Positions 7,771-16,041 of a DNA stretch of 64,000 bases are shown in pieces (position 1 is the stretch's first letter; each line of letters starts with the position of its first letter). The stretch is from JAAAOH01 sp041686235. Its GTDB lineage: Bacteria; Spirochaetota; Spirochaetia; DSM-27196; PWMO01. The notes below the pieces were generated by a model, which ran no database searches, was not told the origin of the DNA, and was given only the letters and a program-made list of their open reading frames with translations. The position numbers and the translations under genes are program-made. Where the stretch lies: positions 1 to 64,000 of the forward strand of contig JAWLED010000002.1 in the NCBI GenBank assembly GCA_041686235.1, in the 5' to 3' direction.

Positions 7771-8403
7771 ATGGAACGGCAGCCGAGCCATCAGTTCAAA
7801 CATGGCTTGTTCGGTCTCTTCAACAGGCCCTATATCTCTTCAGAATTATCGGCAGCACAGCGTCCGCTCATTATCCATGTGAGTGATACCCCACGGTTGA
7901 GCTACCCATTTCTGTACCGCATTGTTCGCGTGCTCGAGCCGGAGTATCTGATTCACACCGGTGATCTTGTCGACGACATAAAGCTCGAGATCCGTCCCCA
8001 AGAAATCGGCAGCTATAGGCGGGAGCTTGCGAAGTTCCTCGGCGAGCTCGAACGGACGCCGGCGCGGCGTATCTATCTCGTTCCGGGCAACCACGATCTG
8101 AGAGAGCTTCTCGAGACATACGGCCCGCGCTGTACGACGGTGGCGGAGCACACGACATTGGAGATCGAGGATCTGCGGGTAACGGTTTCCCACAAGTATG
8201 ACGCGGCGCACCACGACGCCGACGTGTACTTGTTCGGCCACACGCCGAGCCCGAGGCATCACGAGAGCGGGAAAACCGTTTGTCTAAACGGCATCTCCTC
8301 GATATCCGTTATCGAGGTTCCCTCTCGTCGCCTGCACGCATTACCGTATCCGGTCGGGACGGACAGCGTGCGGAAGATGCTGCTGCCGAAACCGGGGCTG
8401 TGA
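7771..8403 (+). CDS. Calcineurin-like metallophosphoesterase
   Basis: A 210-residue protein with the dimetal phosphoesterase motifs in order: VSDTP (the usual DxH has a Thr at the His position), HTGDLVDD (GDxxD), VPGNHD (GNHD), a His in VSHKYDAAHHDADVY and FGHT (GHxH-type, with Thr). No signal peptide is present, so it is cytoplasmic. The family includes YfcE/MJ0936-type enzymes acting on phosphodiesters or nucleotides; the substrate is unknown. The substitution of the first-motif His may change metal binding or activity. The ATG at 7771 is preferred over an upstream in-frame TTG because the region before it is the divergent transporter promoter. Confidence 0.75.
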   Translation: MERQPSHQFKHGLFGLFNRPYISSELSAAQRPLIIHVSDTPRLSYPFLYRIVRVLEPEYLIHTGDLVDDIKLEIRPQEIGSYRRELAKFLGELERTPARRIYLVPGNHDLRELLETYGPRCTTVAEHTTLEIEDLRVTVSHKYDAAHHDADVYLFGHTPSPRHHESGKTVCLNGISSISVIEVPSRRLHALPYPVGTDSVRKMLLPKPGL

Positions 8404-8422
8404 GAAGGGTAGGGAGGTATCA

Positions 8423-9409
8423 ATGATATTTATCAGAAATGGTCCGCGTTTCTTGTTCGTGCGCACACGAGACCGCACCCGGCTCGAGCAGTTTGCCGGC
8501 TCGCGTTTTGGGGCTATGCACTACTCGTTCGAGGACGCCCTTGGTCGATCACAGGAAAACACGACGCTGCTCTTTCTCACGCCCCCGGGTATCGAAAAGA
8601 CGCAGGTTTCGGACGCCGAGTCGATCATGCTCGTTCCGGCGTCCTCGTCGGTCTTACTTGCCGCATTCTTTCAAGACGGCCTCGTTTCGGAGGTAGAGAA
8701 CGTTCATCTCGGGCCCGGATTCATCATTATGCGTGTCGTAGGTGAGGGGACCGCGGTAGTTGAAGAGATACGAAGCCGCTACGGGGGCACGCCGACCGGC
8801 ATGGAAGAGGCTATCGCCGCGGGAGAAGCCGACGACACGGTGGTGAGCTTGTCCGAAAAACCCATCAACAGGGTCCTTGATACCACCGATCTTCTGTACC
8901 CCCAAATTCTCGTCCGACGCCCGGCCCACGAGCTCTACCGGGAACTGCGTAACGAAGGAGCTCACCTGATCACGCAGAGTCTCGACCGCAAGCAATGGTA
9001 TGAGCTGCGGATCAACATTTACGATGCCGCGGGCAAATACGAACAGCACTACGAGCGGCTCGTGCGCGTATTGTCGGATCTGAACATGGGAATGATACTC
9101 GGCGAATCCTGGACGAAGGACCATGCCCTTGCTCTGCTCTCGGTGGTGGCGTACCAAGTACGCTTGTTTACCTTCGCCGAGCCCACCGAAGTGAAGCGGG
9201 TGCTCATGGCATTGGAGGCCGACGATCAGGGAAAGCGTTTTGTGGATATGGATCTCTATTACCGCAACCGCAAGATATCCAAGTCCGATAAAGGCGTGCG
9301 GCTTGCCAAGGGGCAGGGGAAAAAGGACCTGCGCCGGGAGCTGCTCGGCCGGCTTACCCCGGAAGCTGTGCGGGAGCTGAGAGACATCGAGGCCGGCTTG
9401 CACGCATAG
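8423..9409 (+). CDS. Conserved-looking protein of unknown function
   Basis: A 328-residue soluble protein that I do not recognise. There is no signal peptide or membrane segment. The N-terminal half is mixed alpha/beta; the C-terminal half has a Lys/Arg-rich tail (RNRKISKSDKGVRLAKGQGKKD) that may bind nucleic acid, which is inference. A strong GGGAGG lies 8 nt before the ATG, and the gene begins 19 nt after the phosphoesterase stop, so the two are probably co-transcribed. Confidence 0.7.
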   Translation: MIFIRNGPRFLFVRTRDRTRLEQFAGSRFGAMHYSFEDALGRSQENTTLLFLTPPGIEKTQVSDAESIMLVPASSSVLLAAFFQDGLVSEVENVHLGPGFIIMRVVGEGTAVVEEIRSRYGGTPTGMEEAIAAGEADDTVVSLSEKPINRVLDTTDLLYPQILVRRPAHELYRELRNEGAHLITQSLDRKQWYELRINIYDAAGKYEQHYERLVRVLSDLNMGMILGESWTKDHALALLSVVAYQVRLFTFAEPTEVKRVLMALEADDQGKRFVDMDLYYRNRKISKSDKGVRLAKGQGKKDLRRELLGRLTPEAVRELRDIEAGLHA

Positions 9410-9490
9410 GCGGATCACGGCTCTCCCCGGACAGCGGCACCGGCGCCGTTGAATCTCTGCAACACTGGTGAAAGATTTGCCGACGGGCGT

Positions 9491-9496
9491 TATATT
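9491..9496 (+). promoter_or_regulatory. -10 element of the ctpA operon
   Basis: TATATT at 9491-9496 is the best -10 upstream of ctpA; the -35 is weak (TGGTGA at 19 bp). The leader would be about 27 nt and carries GGAG 7 nt before the ATG at 9530. Confidence 0.4.
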
Positions 9497-9529
9497 AGGG
9501 GTACGTGACGTTACGCATTGGAGAAAATC

Positions 9530-10954
9530 ATGAATAAACAACTCGACAAGCAACACCGCCGAGAAAGATACGCCTGGCTTGGCGTTACGGTTGCGCTTGT
9601 CATCACATTGATGGCCGTCGTAGTGCCGGCTGCCGCGTTCGGCCAGTCGGATTCCGAGGATCAGGATCAGCTGCTGGACATGTTCGAGCAGGTATTCAAC
9701 TTCGTCCATAATAATTACGTGGACGAGGTGGAGGCCGAACAGCTCATAAAAGGGGCGCTCGAGGGAATGTTCGAGAGCCTCGACGATCCTCACTCGGCGT
9801 ATTTGTCCGAAGAGGAAATGCGAGACCTCGGTGATACCACTCAGGGGCAATTCGGCGGCGTCGGCATGTACATTTCCAAGCAGTCAAAACCGGAAGACAG
9901 CCGTGAGCCTGAGTATGTGGAGGTGATATCGCCGATCGAGAGCACCCCCGCCGATCGTGCCGGCGTTCAATCGAGGGACTTGATCGTAGCAATCGAGGGC
10001 GAGTCTACCGAAGACCTGAGTATAGATGAGGTCGTATCCCGGTTGCGCGGCGATCCCGGCAGTGAGGTAGAGGTCACCTTCCGTCGCGGCGAGAGCCGGA
10101 CCTTCGACATCTCGCTCACGCGTGAGGTCATCGAGGTTCCAACGGTACGCCATGACATTATCCCCGAGAACATCGGCTACATTCGCATCATCCAATTCAC
10201 CCCCTATACCGACGAACGGGTGCTCGAGTCTATAGAGGAGTTCGAAGAAGAAGGCTTCGAATCCCTCGTGATAGACCTCAGACGAAATCCGGGCGGCTTG
10301 CTGCCGGCAGTGGTAGATACTGCCGATCTGTTTTTCTCCGACGGGCTCGTCGTCGGCACGCGGGGGCGAAGTCCCGGCGAGAATCAAGAGTTCAACGCCG
10401 AAGAAGGCATCGAAGTTCCGGAAGAGATCCCGATCGTCGTATTGATCGACGAGGGCTCGGCATCGGCGGCGGAAATTCTCGCCGGAGCGCTCAAGGATCG
10501 GGACCGCGCGTACTTGATCGGCGAAACAACCTACGGAAAAGGCTCGGTGCAGCAGGTTCGGCGAATCAGCTCCGGAGGGTTCCGCTTGACGATGTCCCGT
10601 TACTACACACCGGACGGGACCTACATCGACGAGAACGGTATCGCCCCGGACCTCGAGGTGGAAGAGCCGGAGATGAGCGACGAAGAGCTCGACGCGCTCG
10701 CAGAGATTCGAGACCAAGCTCTAATAGAAGAGTTCGTCCAAGAGAATTCCTCGCCGGAAGACGCCGAGATAGATGAGTTCGTCGCGCGATTGCAAGATGA
10801 GGGGTACGGCCTTTCGGAGCGCAGAATTCGAAAGCTCGTGCGTGACGAGGTCAATCAGGTAAACAGTGTTACCCAGGAGTACGACCTCGAGTACGACGAC
10901 GTGCTGCGCAAGGCGGTCGAGCTCTTGCGCGAGGGCGAGGTCCCGGTAGAGTAG
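9530..10954 (+). CDS. ctpA: C-terminal processing peptidase, S41 family
   Basis: A 474-residue exported serine protease. A hydrophobic signal or anchor (residues ~17-37) is followed by a helical prodomain, a PDZ domain (SPADRAGVQSRDLIVAIEG region, ~115-190) and the S41 core. The catalytic Ser is in EGSASAAE and the Lys in TTYGKGSVQ, as in CtpA/Prc enzymes that trim C termini of envelope proteins in the periplasm. The C-terminal acidic extension of ~80 residues is longer than in many CtpAs. The ATG at 9530 has GGAG upstream. It begins an operon with rsmE and a tagA-like gene: rsmE starts 4 nt after the ctpA stop. Confidence 0.92.
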   Translation: MNKQLDKQHRRERYAWLGVTVALVITLMAVVVPAAAFGQSDSEDQDQLLDMFEQVFNFVHNNYVDEVEAEQLIKGALEGMFESLDDPHSAYLSEEEMRDLGDTTQGQFGGVGMYISKQSKPEDSREPEYVEVISPIESTPADRAGVQSRDLIVAIEGESTEDLSIDEVVSRLRGDPGSEVEVTFRRGESRTFDISLTREVIEVPTVRHDIIPENIGYIRIIQFTPYTDERVLESIEEFEEEGFESLVIDLRRNPGGLLPAVVDTADLFFSDGLVVGTRGRSPGENQEFNAEEGIEVPEEIPIVVLIDEGSASAAEILAGALKDRDRAYLIGETTYGKGSVQQVRRISSGGFRLTMSRYYTPDGTYIDENGIAPDLEVEEPEMSDEELDALAEIRDQALIEEFVQENSSPEDAEIDEFVARLQDEGYGLSERRIRKLVRDEVNQVNSVTQEYDLEYDDVLRKAVELLREGEVPVE

Positions 10955-10957
10955 ACT

Positions 10958-11797
10958 ATGAAACAGTTCGTTCTTCCCTCCCACTATGCAGGTGAAGACG
11001 AGCTTACCCTCACGGGAGACGACTTTCACTATTTGCGCCGCGTGCGCCGCGTCACCGAAGGCGAGAGCTTTGCCGGACGCGGCCGCGACGGCACCCCGTA
11101 TCGTTTGACCGTCGTTTCGGCCACCGAGAGCAGCCTGCGCCTCCGTGTGTCACAAAGCTCCGATGCGCCCGGGGGCGGCGACGGCGGTAGCGACGGCGGC
11201 CGCGACGGCGGGGGAAGCGCCGGCCGTGAGCTCGATATCACGCTGTATCAGTGCCTCCCGAAAGGCCGAAAGCTCGACGAGATCGTGCGCCAGGCCACTG
11301 AGGCCGGTGCAGAGCGGATCGTACCGGTGGCAAGCGCACGGGCGGTGAAGCGCCTCGATGACCGAGATCGGGCTACGCGCCGGCTCGAGCGCTGGCGCCG
11401 GATTGCCGAGGAGGCCGTGCAGCAAAGCGGGCGTGAGAGCATCGCGTCGGTGGAGCCGGTGTGTGAGCTCTCACAGATCCCGTCGATCGATTCCGTACGT
11501 GATACAGCGGCCGATTCGGCGGGTGGCGAGACGCGAGGATTCGTGTGCTCGGAAAAAGCTCTTGCGAAGCAGAGCTTTGGCGGCTATCTTAATGCGGGTT
11601 TGCGACGGGTGGCGTTGGTCATAGGGCCCGAAGGCGGTTTATCGGATGAGGAGATATCCTCATTAGTGCGCCGCGGATTTAACGTTGTCTCGCTCGGACC
11701 AAACGTATTGCGCACCGAGACCGCGGCCGTCTACGCCATCGCCGCGGTTCAATCGGTGTACCGGGAGCAACTATTGTGGATGCAGGAACAAACGTAG
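10958..11797 (+). CDS. rsmE: 16S rRNA m3U1498 methyltransferase RsmE
   Basis: A 279-residue SPOUT methyltransferase. The N-terminal PUA-like domain contains LTGDDFHYLRRVRRV; the C-terminal knotted domain has LPKGRKLDEIVRQATEAGAERIVPV, IGPEGGLSDEEI and LGPNVLRTETAAVYA, all diagnostic of RsmE, which methylates U1498 of 16S rRNA. Between the two domains (residues ~68-88) sits a Gly/Asp-rich linker encoded by a GC-rich repeat at 11161-11221, absent from typical RsmE. There is no clear ribosome binding site, and translation is probably coupled to ctpA (4-nt gap). Its last 22 nt overlap the next gene. Confidence 0.93.
   Translation: MKQFVLPSHYAGEDELTLTGDDFHYLRRVRRVTEGESFAGRGRDGTPYRLTVVSATESSLRLRVSQSSDAPGGGDGGSDGGRDGGGSAGRELDITLYQCLPKGRKLDEIVRQATEAGAERIVPVASARAVKRLDDRDRATRRLERWRRIAEEAVQQSGRESIASVEPVCELSQIPSIDSVRDTAADSAGGETRGFVCSEKALAKQSFGGYLNAGLRRVALVIGPEGGLSDEEISSLVRRGFNVVSLGPNVLRTETAAVYAIAAVQSVYREQLLWMQEQT
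11161..11221 (+). repeat. In-frame GC-rich repeat inside rsmE
   Basis: Repeats of GGCGGCGACGGC/GGCAGC-like triplets encode a Gly-Gly-Asp/Ser/Arg tract between the PUA-like and SPOUT domains. The reading frame is kept and the catalytic motifs on both sides are intact. Confidence 0.7.
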
Positions 11798-12543
11798 AGG
11801 CCCATGGGGCGGTGAGAACTCGGGTGGTCGGCGTTCCCGTAGATGTCGTAGAGCCCGACGAGCTCGAGACGATTGTCGGGCGCATAATATCCGAGCCGGG
11901 GCAAGACCAAGTCGTTTTTCTGACCTTTCGCGGCCTCATGCGTGCTCGGCGTAACAAAGAATACCGGGGAATGCTGCAGCACTCACGACTGATCATCCCT
12001 GTCTCTCCGGCTATCGTTCGCGGCGCCCGCTTTCTCGGCCGTACAGTCCCGCCTCGCTATGAACCGTTCAACTTCGTGATTCGCCTATTGGGAATACTCG
12101 AGAAAAAGCGCGCCTCGCTGTATCTATTCGGCCTCGGTAAGCGACACCTCCTGCACGTGGAACAAAACCTTCGCGAAACCTTTCCGGGCTTGCGGCTGGT
12201 GGGACGATACCCCGGTCACTATCCCCGTGGTGTCGAGCGCGACATCATAACGGCCATCAAGAAGGCGTCTCCGAGCATGCTTCTTGTCGGCCCTGGTGTG
12301 CCGAAGGGTGATCTCTGGATTCAGCGTCACAAACCACTGTTTAACAACGGAATGTACCTTTCCGCCCCGGAGGTCATGGACATCTTTGCCGACCGACGGG
12401 CGCGAGAAGTGCAGGGCGGGCTCGGCCCCGCGCTGCGGCGGGCCGGTGCGATGGTGTTACATCCGTGGTGGCTGCTGCGCGGTATAACCTACATCTGGTA
12501 CGGCATGTTGCTTGTCATCTACCGGATATTTAAGCTCCGCTGA
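11776..12543 (+). CDS. WecG/TagA/CpsF-family glycosyltransferase
   Basis: A 255-residue GT26-type enzyme. Family features are VVFLTFRGLMRARRNKEYR (normally the T-x-N-x2-M segment), LYLFGLGKRHLLHVEQNLRETFP, and LLVGPGVPKGDLWI (usually VGLGxPxQE). It would transfer a sugar to a lipid-linked precursor at the cytoplasmic face of the membrane; basic and hydrophobic residues at the C terminus (HPWWLLRGITYIWYGMLLV) suggest membrane attachment. Several canonical residues are altered, so activity is not certain. The GTG start at 11776 is preceded by GGGAG and overlaps rsmE by 22 nt. It closes the ctpA operon and is followed by a repeat block. Confidence 0.78.
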   Translation: MDAGTNVEAHGAVRTRVVGVPVDVVEPDELETIVGRIISEPGQDQVVFLTFRGLMRARRNKEYRGMLQHSRLIIPVSPAIVRGARFLGRTVPPRYEPFNFVIRLLGILEKKRASLYLFGLGKRHLLHVEQNLRETFPGLRLVGRYPGHYPRGVERDIITAIKKASPSMLLVGPGVPKGDLWIQRHKPLFNNGMYLSAPEVMDIFADRRAREVQGGLGPALRRAGAMVLHPWWLLRGITYIWYGMLLVIYRIFKLR

Positions 12544-12775
12544 GAGGCGGGGCGTGCCGCCCGCGCCCACGCGGCCCCGCGCCGCCTCGAGCCGCCCACG
12601 CGGCCCCGCGCCGCCTCGAACCGCCCNNNNNNNNNNNNNNNNNNNNNNNNNNNNNNNNNNNNNNNNNNNNNNNNNNNNNNNNNNNNNNNNNNNNNNNNNN
12701 NNNNNNNNNNNNNNNNNNNNNNNNNNCCGCCCACGCGGCCCCGCGCCGCCTCGAACCGCCCCGTCTGCAGGGGCG
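12544..12775 (+). repeat. 29-bp GC-rich tandem repeat with assembly gap, convergent junction
   Basis: A 29-bp unit starting CCGCCCACGCGGCCCCGCG is repeated without spacers: two copies before the gap and at least one after it. It fills the whole space between the convergent tagA-like and fxsA genes. Copy number is unknown because of the gap. Confidence 0.9.
12627..12726. other. Assembly gap (100 N)
   Basis: Exactly 100 N. At least 35 bp are identical on the two sides (12592-12626 and 12727-12761), so the break is inside the tandem array. Confidence 0.98.
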
Positions 12776-12777
12776 TG

Positions 12778-13227
12778 CTATATGTCTTCGATCTTCAGGT
12801 ACTCGTAGGCATCTTTGAGAAAGCTTCGATACCGTGAGGTAATTCCCAGCCCCAGGAGTATCCGAACAGGGGGGAGATATAGCACCACCCCCAATCCATC
12901 AGTGAAAAAACCGGGAAGCAACAGAAGAACGCCTGAAACCAACAGCCCGGCAATGTGCGCATATTCGCGTTTGGGATACGTTCCCTCCGTCACGTTTCGA
13001 CGCAAACGCGTCATGATGAGCCCCACCGAGTTCAACAGAAAGAACAGCGCAACGAGCCCGGTTGACGCCGTTGCCGCCAGCACGAGGTACTTGCCGAATC
13101 GTTCTCCGAGCGTGAGCAGGATGTAGCCGTCGGCAATACCGAGAATGGACAGAAACAGGAGCAGCAAGAAGACGCGCGCCACAAAACCGGATTCGAACAG
13201 TCTCAGCAGCCCCTTTGTTCTGTGCAT
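12778..13227 (-). CDS. fxsA: FxsA-family membrane protein
   Basis: A 149-residue inner-membrane protein. Three to four hydrophobic segments are seen (VARVFLLLLFLSILGIADGY, YLVLAATASTGLVALFFLL, and VSGVLLLLPGFFTDGLGVVL). The last, with LLPGFFTD followed by LPPVR, is the diagnostic FxsA block. FxsA is a cytoplasmic-membrane protein whose overproduction relieves phage F exclusion in E. coli; its normal role is unknown. The start at 13227 is chosen because a promoter (TTGTGA-18-TATAGT) ends 10 nt upstream; an in-frame ATG at 13260 would lie within the promoter. Confidence 0.85.
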   Translation of the reverse strand: MHRTKGLLRLFESGFVARVFLLLLFLSILGIADGYILLTLGERFGKYLVLAATASTGLVALFFLLNSVGLIMTRLRRNVTEGTYPKREYAHIAGLLVSGVLLLLPGFFTDGLGVVLYLPPVRILLGLGITSRYRSFLKDAYEYLKIEDI

Positions 13228-13237
13228 GGCCACTGCA

Positions 13238-13267
13238 ACTATACGCCTATGTCGGCACACATCACAA
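13238..13267 (-). promoter_or_regulatory. Promoter of fxsA
   Basis: Minus strand TTGTGA (13267-13262), 18 bp, TATAGT (13243-13238), 10 nt before the ATG. The mRNA leader would be only about 3-4 nt. Confidence 0.5.
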
Positions 13268-13287
13268 GGGCCGATAAATTACTCCGC

Positions 13288-13296
13288 TGGTATACT
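13288..13296 (+). promoter_or_regulatory. Extended -10 promoter of the NtrC-type gene
   Basis: TGGTATACT (13288-13296) is an extended -10 with no good -35. The leader to the ATG at 13330 would be about 27 nt, with no recognisable ribosome binding site. Confidence 0.45.
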
Positions 13297-13329
13297 TGTA
13301 GTTTGCTCCTCCACTACTACCCTTTTGCT

Positions 13330-14466
13330 ATGACCCGGGTGTTGTTGATTGATCCCGATCGTCGTTCCTTCCGCACTCTCGGCGCTCTTCTCCCGGAAAA
13401 CTTCCTGGTTGTTCACCATCCCGAGCCGGCCCTCTCGGCCGACCGCGTGCGCAGCGAACGGCCGGATATCGTCCTGCTCGAGGTAGACCTCGGTGAGCTC
13501 GATGGAATTGCCGTTCTGAAAACGCTCGTCGACCTTCCTCAGGCGCCTCCGATTCTGATCCTAACGGCACTGAGACACACCCGTTTAGTCGTAGAGGCAA
13601 TGCGAAGCGGAGCGGCCGACTATCTGACCAAACCGTTTGCCCTGCGCGAGCTCGTGACTGCGATGATGGCCGCTCTCGAGCGGCGAGGAGGCTCAGATGG
13701 CGGACCTGCCGGTGTTGCGAGTCAGTCGCCGCTGCTTTCTCTCATTGTTGGGGAGAGCGCCCCGGCCCGCGAACAACGCCGACACGCGCAGCTCTATGCT
13801 GCAGCCTCCGCGCCGGTGATCGTCCTCGGAGAAAGCGGAACCGGAAAGGACCTCTTCGCCCGCGTTACGCACGGAATATCGTCGCGGCACAACGGGCCGT
13901 ACGTTGCGGTGAACTGCGGAGCGATCCCCGAATCCCTGTTCGAGAGCGAGATGTTCGGGGTGACTCGCGGCGCCTACACGGACGCCGTTGAGCGGCCGGG
14001 ACCCTTCGAGCAAGCCGACACCGGCACGTTGTTTCTCGATGAAATCGGTGAGCTGAGCCCTCGGGCTCAGGTCAAATTGCTGCGCGCCCTCGAGGAACGG
14101 CGCGTGCGGCGTGTCGGAAGCTCTGTTGAGCGTCCCGTTGATGTGCGGGTCATCGCAGCCTCTAACCGCCCTCTCTACAGCGAAGTCAAACACGGGCGTT
14201 TTCGATCCGATCTGTTCTACCGGCTCAATATCTTGGCGCTGGAGCTCTCCCCGCTGCGCGAGCGGCGCGAGGATGTGCCGATATTGGCCTCGCATTTTCT
14301 CAACGAACAGGTTCCCAACGGCACGCGTTTCACCGATGCAGCGCTGGAGAAACTCATGGGGCATGACTGGCCCGGCAACGTACGGGAGCTGCGAAATCTG
14401 GTCGAGCGTGCCGGGCTGCTCGCGCGAGACCGAGTCGTCCTTCCTTCCGACGTGACGTTTGTCTAA
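13330..14466 (+). CDS. Atypical NtrC-type response regulator without DNA-binding domain
   Basis: A 378-residue protein with a receiver domain (~1-115) and a sigma-54-type AAA+ domain (~135-375). In the receiver, the acidic pair (D8, D10), T79 and K101 are kept, but the phospho-acceptor Asp is Glu (E51 in DIVLLEVDLG). In the AAA+ domain, Walker A is GESGTGKD (167-174) and Walker B LFLDEIGEL (234-242), but the sigma-54 contact loop GAFTGA reads GAYTDA (214-219). The protein ends right after the AAA+ lid, so no Fis-type helix-turn-helix is present. These changes suggest phosphorylation-independent or sigma-54-independent action; FlgR of Helicobacter is a known regulator lacking the DNA-binding domain. 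No partner kinase gene is adjacent. Confidence 0.85.
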   Translation: MTRVLLIDPDRRSFRTLGALLPENFLVVHHPEPALSADRVRSERPDIVLLEVDLGELDGIAVLKTLVDLPQAPPILILTALRHTRLVVEAMRSGAADYLTKPFALRELVTAMMAALERRGGSDGGPAGVASQSPLLSLIVGESAPAREQRRHAQLYAAASAPVIVLGESGTGKDLFARVTHGISSRHNGPYVAVNCGAIPESLFESEMFGVTRGAYTDAVERPGPFEQADTGTLFLDEIGELSPRAQVKLLRALEERRVRRVGSSVERPVDVRVIAASNRPLYSEVKHGRFRSDLFYRLNILALELSPLRERREDVPILASHFLNEQVPNGTRFTDAALEKLMGHDWPGNVRELRNLVERAGLLARDRVVLPSDVTFV

Positions 14467-14490
14467 TGCGTCTGTCTCGCGAGATTCCCG

Positions 14491-14988
14491 CTATTCTATG
14501 GTGCGGATATAGAACCCCTCGACGACGGGGACAGGCGGGTCGTCTTCGTCGGAGCCTTCCTCCTGTACGGTTTCGCCTGCAAAGCTTCCGGCAACGACGA
14601 CTCGACGATTTGCTTCGAGCACACCGCCTGAGGGCTCGCGGTTTGCGCGGCTTGGTACTCGACGGAAAAAATCCGGGCCGGAGATCTCCACGTAGGCCTT
14701 GTACAGCATGATCTCTTCGAGCTCGCGCCACTCGCCGCTCACGACCTCGATCCGCGCACGGAAACCGTCTTCTTCGGGCTCGATGACTCGTACCCCGGAG
14801 ATAATGCCGTCGAAGATGAGCGCCGTATCTTCGGGCGGGGGATCGACCTCGCCGCGTACACTCAAGGCGAGAGACTTGAGGGTTTGCTCGAATGCAACCA
14901 CCTCATCGAAGTCGGCCTTGTCGGCTGTGAATGCGATGGATGCGGACAAGAGGATCATCACGGCCCCCCAGATTCCTACCTTTTTCAT
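14491..14988 (-). CDS. Exported protein of unknown function
   Basis: A 165-residue protein with a cleavable signal peptide (MKKVGIWGAVMILLSASIAF, cut probably after AFTA). The mature part is acidic and beta-rich, without cysteines or known motifs, and ends in RTIE. It should be periplasmic. AAGGAG lies about 10 nt before the ATG, and an extended -10 is found at 15038-15046. It converges on the NtrC-type gene with 24 bp between the stops and no terminator visible there. Confidence 0.7.
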   Translation of the reverse strand: MKKVGIWGAVMILLSASIAFTADKADFDEVVAFEQTLKSLALSVRGEVDPPPEDTALIFDGIISGVRVIEPEEDGFRARIEVVSGEWRELEEIMLYKAYVEISGPDFFRRVPSRANREPSGGVLEANRRVVVAGSFAGETVQEEGSDEDDPPVPVVEGFYIRTIE

Positions 14989-15037
14989 CTCGCATCGTCT
15001 CCTTTGTGCCGGTTCCCCCGCCCTCGAGGAGGCTCAA

Positions 15038-15046
15038 AGTATAGCA
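15038..15046 (-). promoter_or_regulatory. Extended -10 promoter of the exported protein gene
   Basis: Minus-strand TGCTATACT (15046-15038) with no clear -35. The leader would be about 45 nt and includes AAGGAG. Confidence 0.45.
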
Positions 15047-15196
15047 GTCGTCCGCCGTTTTGTCTTGTGCTACGGTCCGGGCCGGACGCTCTGAGGCGCC
15101 GAAGAGCACTTGATTCACAGAGGGGGGGGCGGCCGGGCTGTAATGGAGCGATGGGACCTCCTATCGCCGGCTGGATAGGTAATCGTTGGATGTACG

Positions 15197-15205
15197 TGAT
15201 ATATT
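15197..15205 (+). promoter_or_regulatory. Leaderless-type extended -10 promoter of the SDR gene
   Basis: TGATATATT (15197-15205) is an extended -10. The ATG at 15212 comes 6 nt after it, so the first transcribed base should be in the start codon. No ribosome binding site exists. Confidence 0.55.
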
Positions 15206-15211
15206 ACGCCA

Positions 15212-15934
15212 ATGGAACGCACGGTTCGAGCGATGGTAATCGGTGCAACCGGCGGCATTGGGCGCGAGCTCGTGCCGGCTCTTGCAAAACCGGGGGCGGA
15301 GCTCTTCGTCCATGGGCGCGCCGACGACGAGCGTATGAGCTCTCTCCTCGAGACGATAGCGGGGGCCGGCGCACGTGGACAAAAGGTTATCCGGGCCATA
15401 CATCGCGCCGAAGATATAGAGAGCGAAGTGGAGCGGCTGCTCCCCCTCGATGTCGTGGTGGTATCGTTTGGACCGATCATGCAATCGTCGATATGCGATA
15501 CGCAGGTAGACGATTGGCGCGCGATGGCGGAGCTGAACTTCGTGGTTCCCGCAGCCATCATCAGCCGCTGTCTCGCGACGATGAAGGAACGAAACTACGG
15601 CCGGATTCTGGTGTTCGGTGGCACCGGCACCGACCGTATTCGAGGGTTTTCGACCATTGCGGCCTACAGTGCCGCGAAAACGGCCCTTGGCTCGGTTGTG
15701 AAGTCGGCGGCGCGAGAAGCCGCCGGATACGACATTTGTGTGAACGCTCTGTGTCCCGGTTACGTGGACACCGAGTACTATAGTGAGCCGGATCGCAATC
15801 GGGCGCGCCGTCGAGCTCCGGGTGGGCGCATGTTGGAGCCCTCCGAAGTTGCCGAGGCGGCCGGCTTTTTGTTGAGTCCGAGCAATCGGAGTCTAACCGG
15901 CGCGGTCATTCCTCTCGACGGGGGATTGGGATAG
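15212..15934 (+). CDS. Short-chain dehydrogenase/reductase
   Basis: A 240-residue classical SDR. The NAD(P) motif is GATGGIG near the N terminus, the catalytic YxxxK is AAYSAAKTAL, and NALCPGYVDTEYY matches the NxxxPG(x)VDT region downstream of the active site. The usual catalytic Ser lies in a segment reading FGGTGTDRI, where no Ser is present at the expected place, so the enzyme may be unusual or use Thr. The substrate (often 3-oxoacyl thioesters, steroids or sugars) cannot be told. The start agrees with the SDR N terminus and the leaderless promoter. It stands alone between a minus-strand gene and the STAS gene. Confidence 0.85.
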   Translation: MERTVRAMVIGATGGIGRELVPALAKPGAELFVHGRADDERMSSLLETIAGAGARGQKVIRAIHRAEDIESEVERLLPLDVVVVSFGPIMQSSICDTQVDDWRAMAELNFVVPAAIISRCLATMKERNYGRILVFGGTGTDRIRGFSTIAAYSAAKTALGSVVKSAAREAAGYDICVNALCPGYVDTEYYSEPDRNRARRRAPGGRMLEPSEVAEAAGFLLSPSNRSLTGAVIPLDGGLG

Positions 15935-15958
15935 AAAGCAGATAAGAGGGGTTTGGGT

Positions 15959-15987
15959 TTGACAAAGTTATTGCGGACAAATAGGAT
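15959..15987 (+). promoter_or_regulatory. Promoter of the STAS-zinc ribbon gene
   Basis: Perfect TTGACA (15959-15964), 17 bp, TAGGAT (15982-15987). The leader is about 48 nt and includes GGTGAG before the ATG. Confidence 0.75.
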
Positions 15988-16041
15988 AGTAAAGATGTGT
16001 GCATGTAAAAAAACCGGGCCTGCGTCTGTAGAAGGTGAGCT

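Noticed and set aside
8654..9850. A 398-codon minus-strand frame spanning the unknown gene at 8423 and the start of ctpA.
   Set aside because: It is antisense to two genes, one with certain motifs and the other with a strong ribosome binding site; its His-rich composition is that of a reverse-frame shadow.
12544..12775. Tandem 29-bp repeats considered as a CRISPR array.
   Set aside because: There are no spacers between the units, and no cas genes occur in the window.
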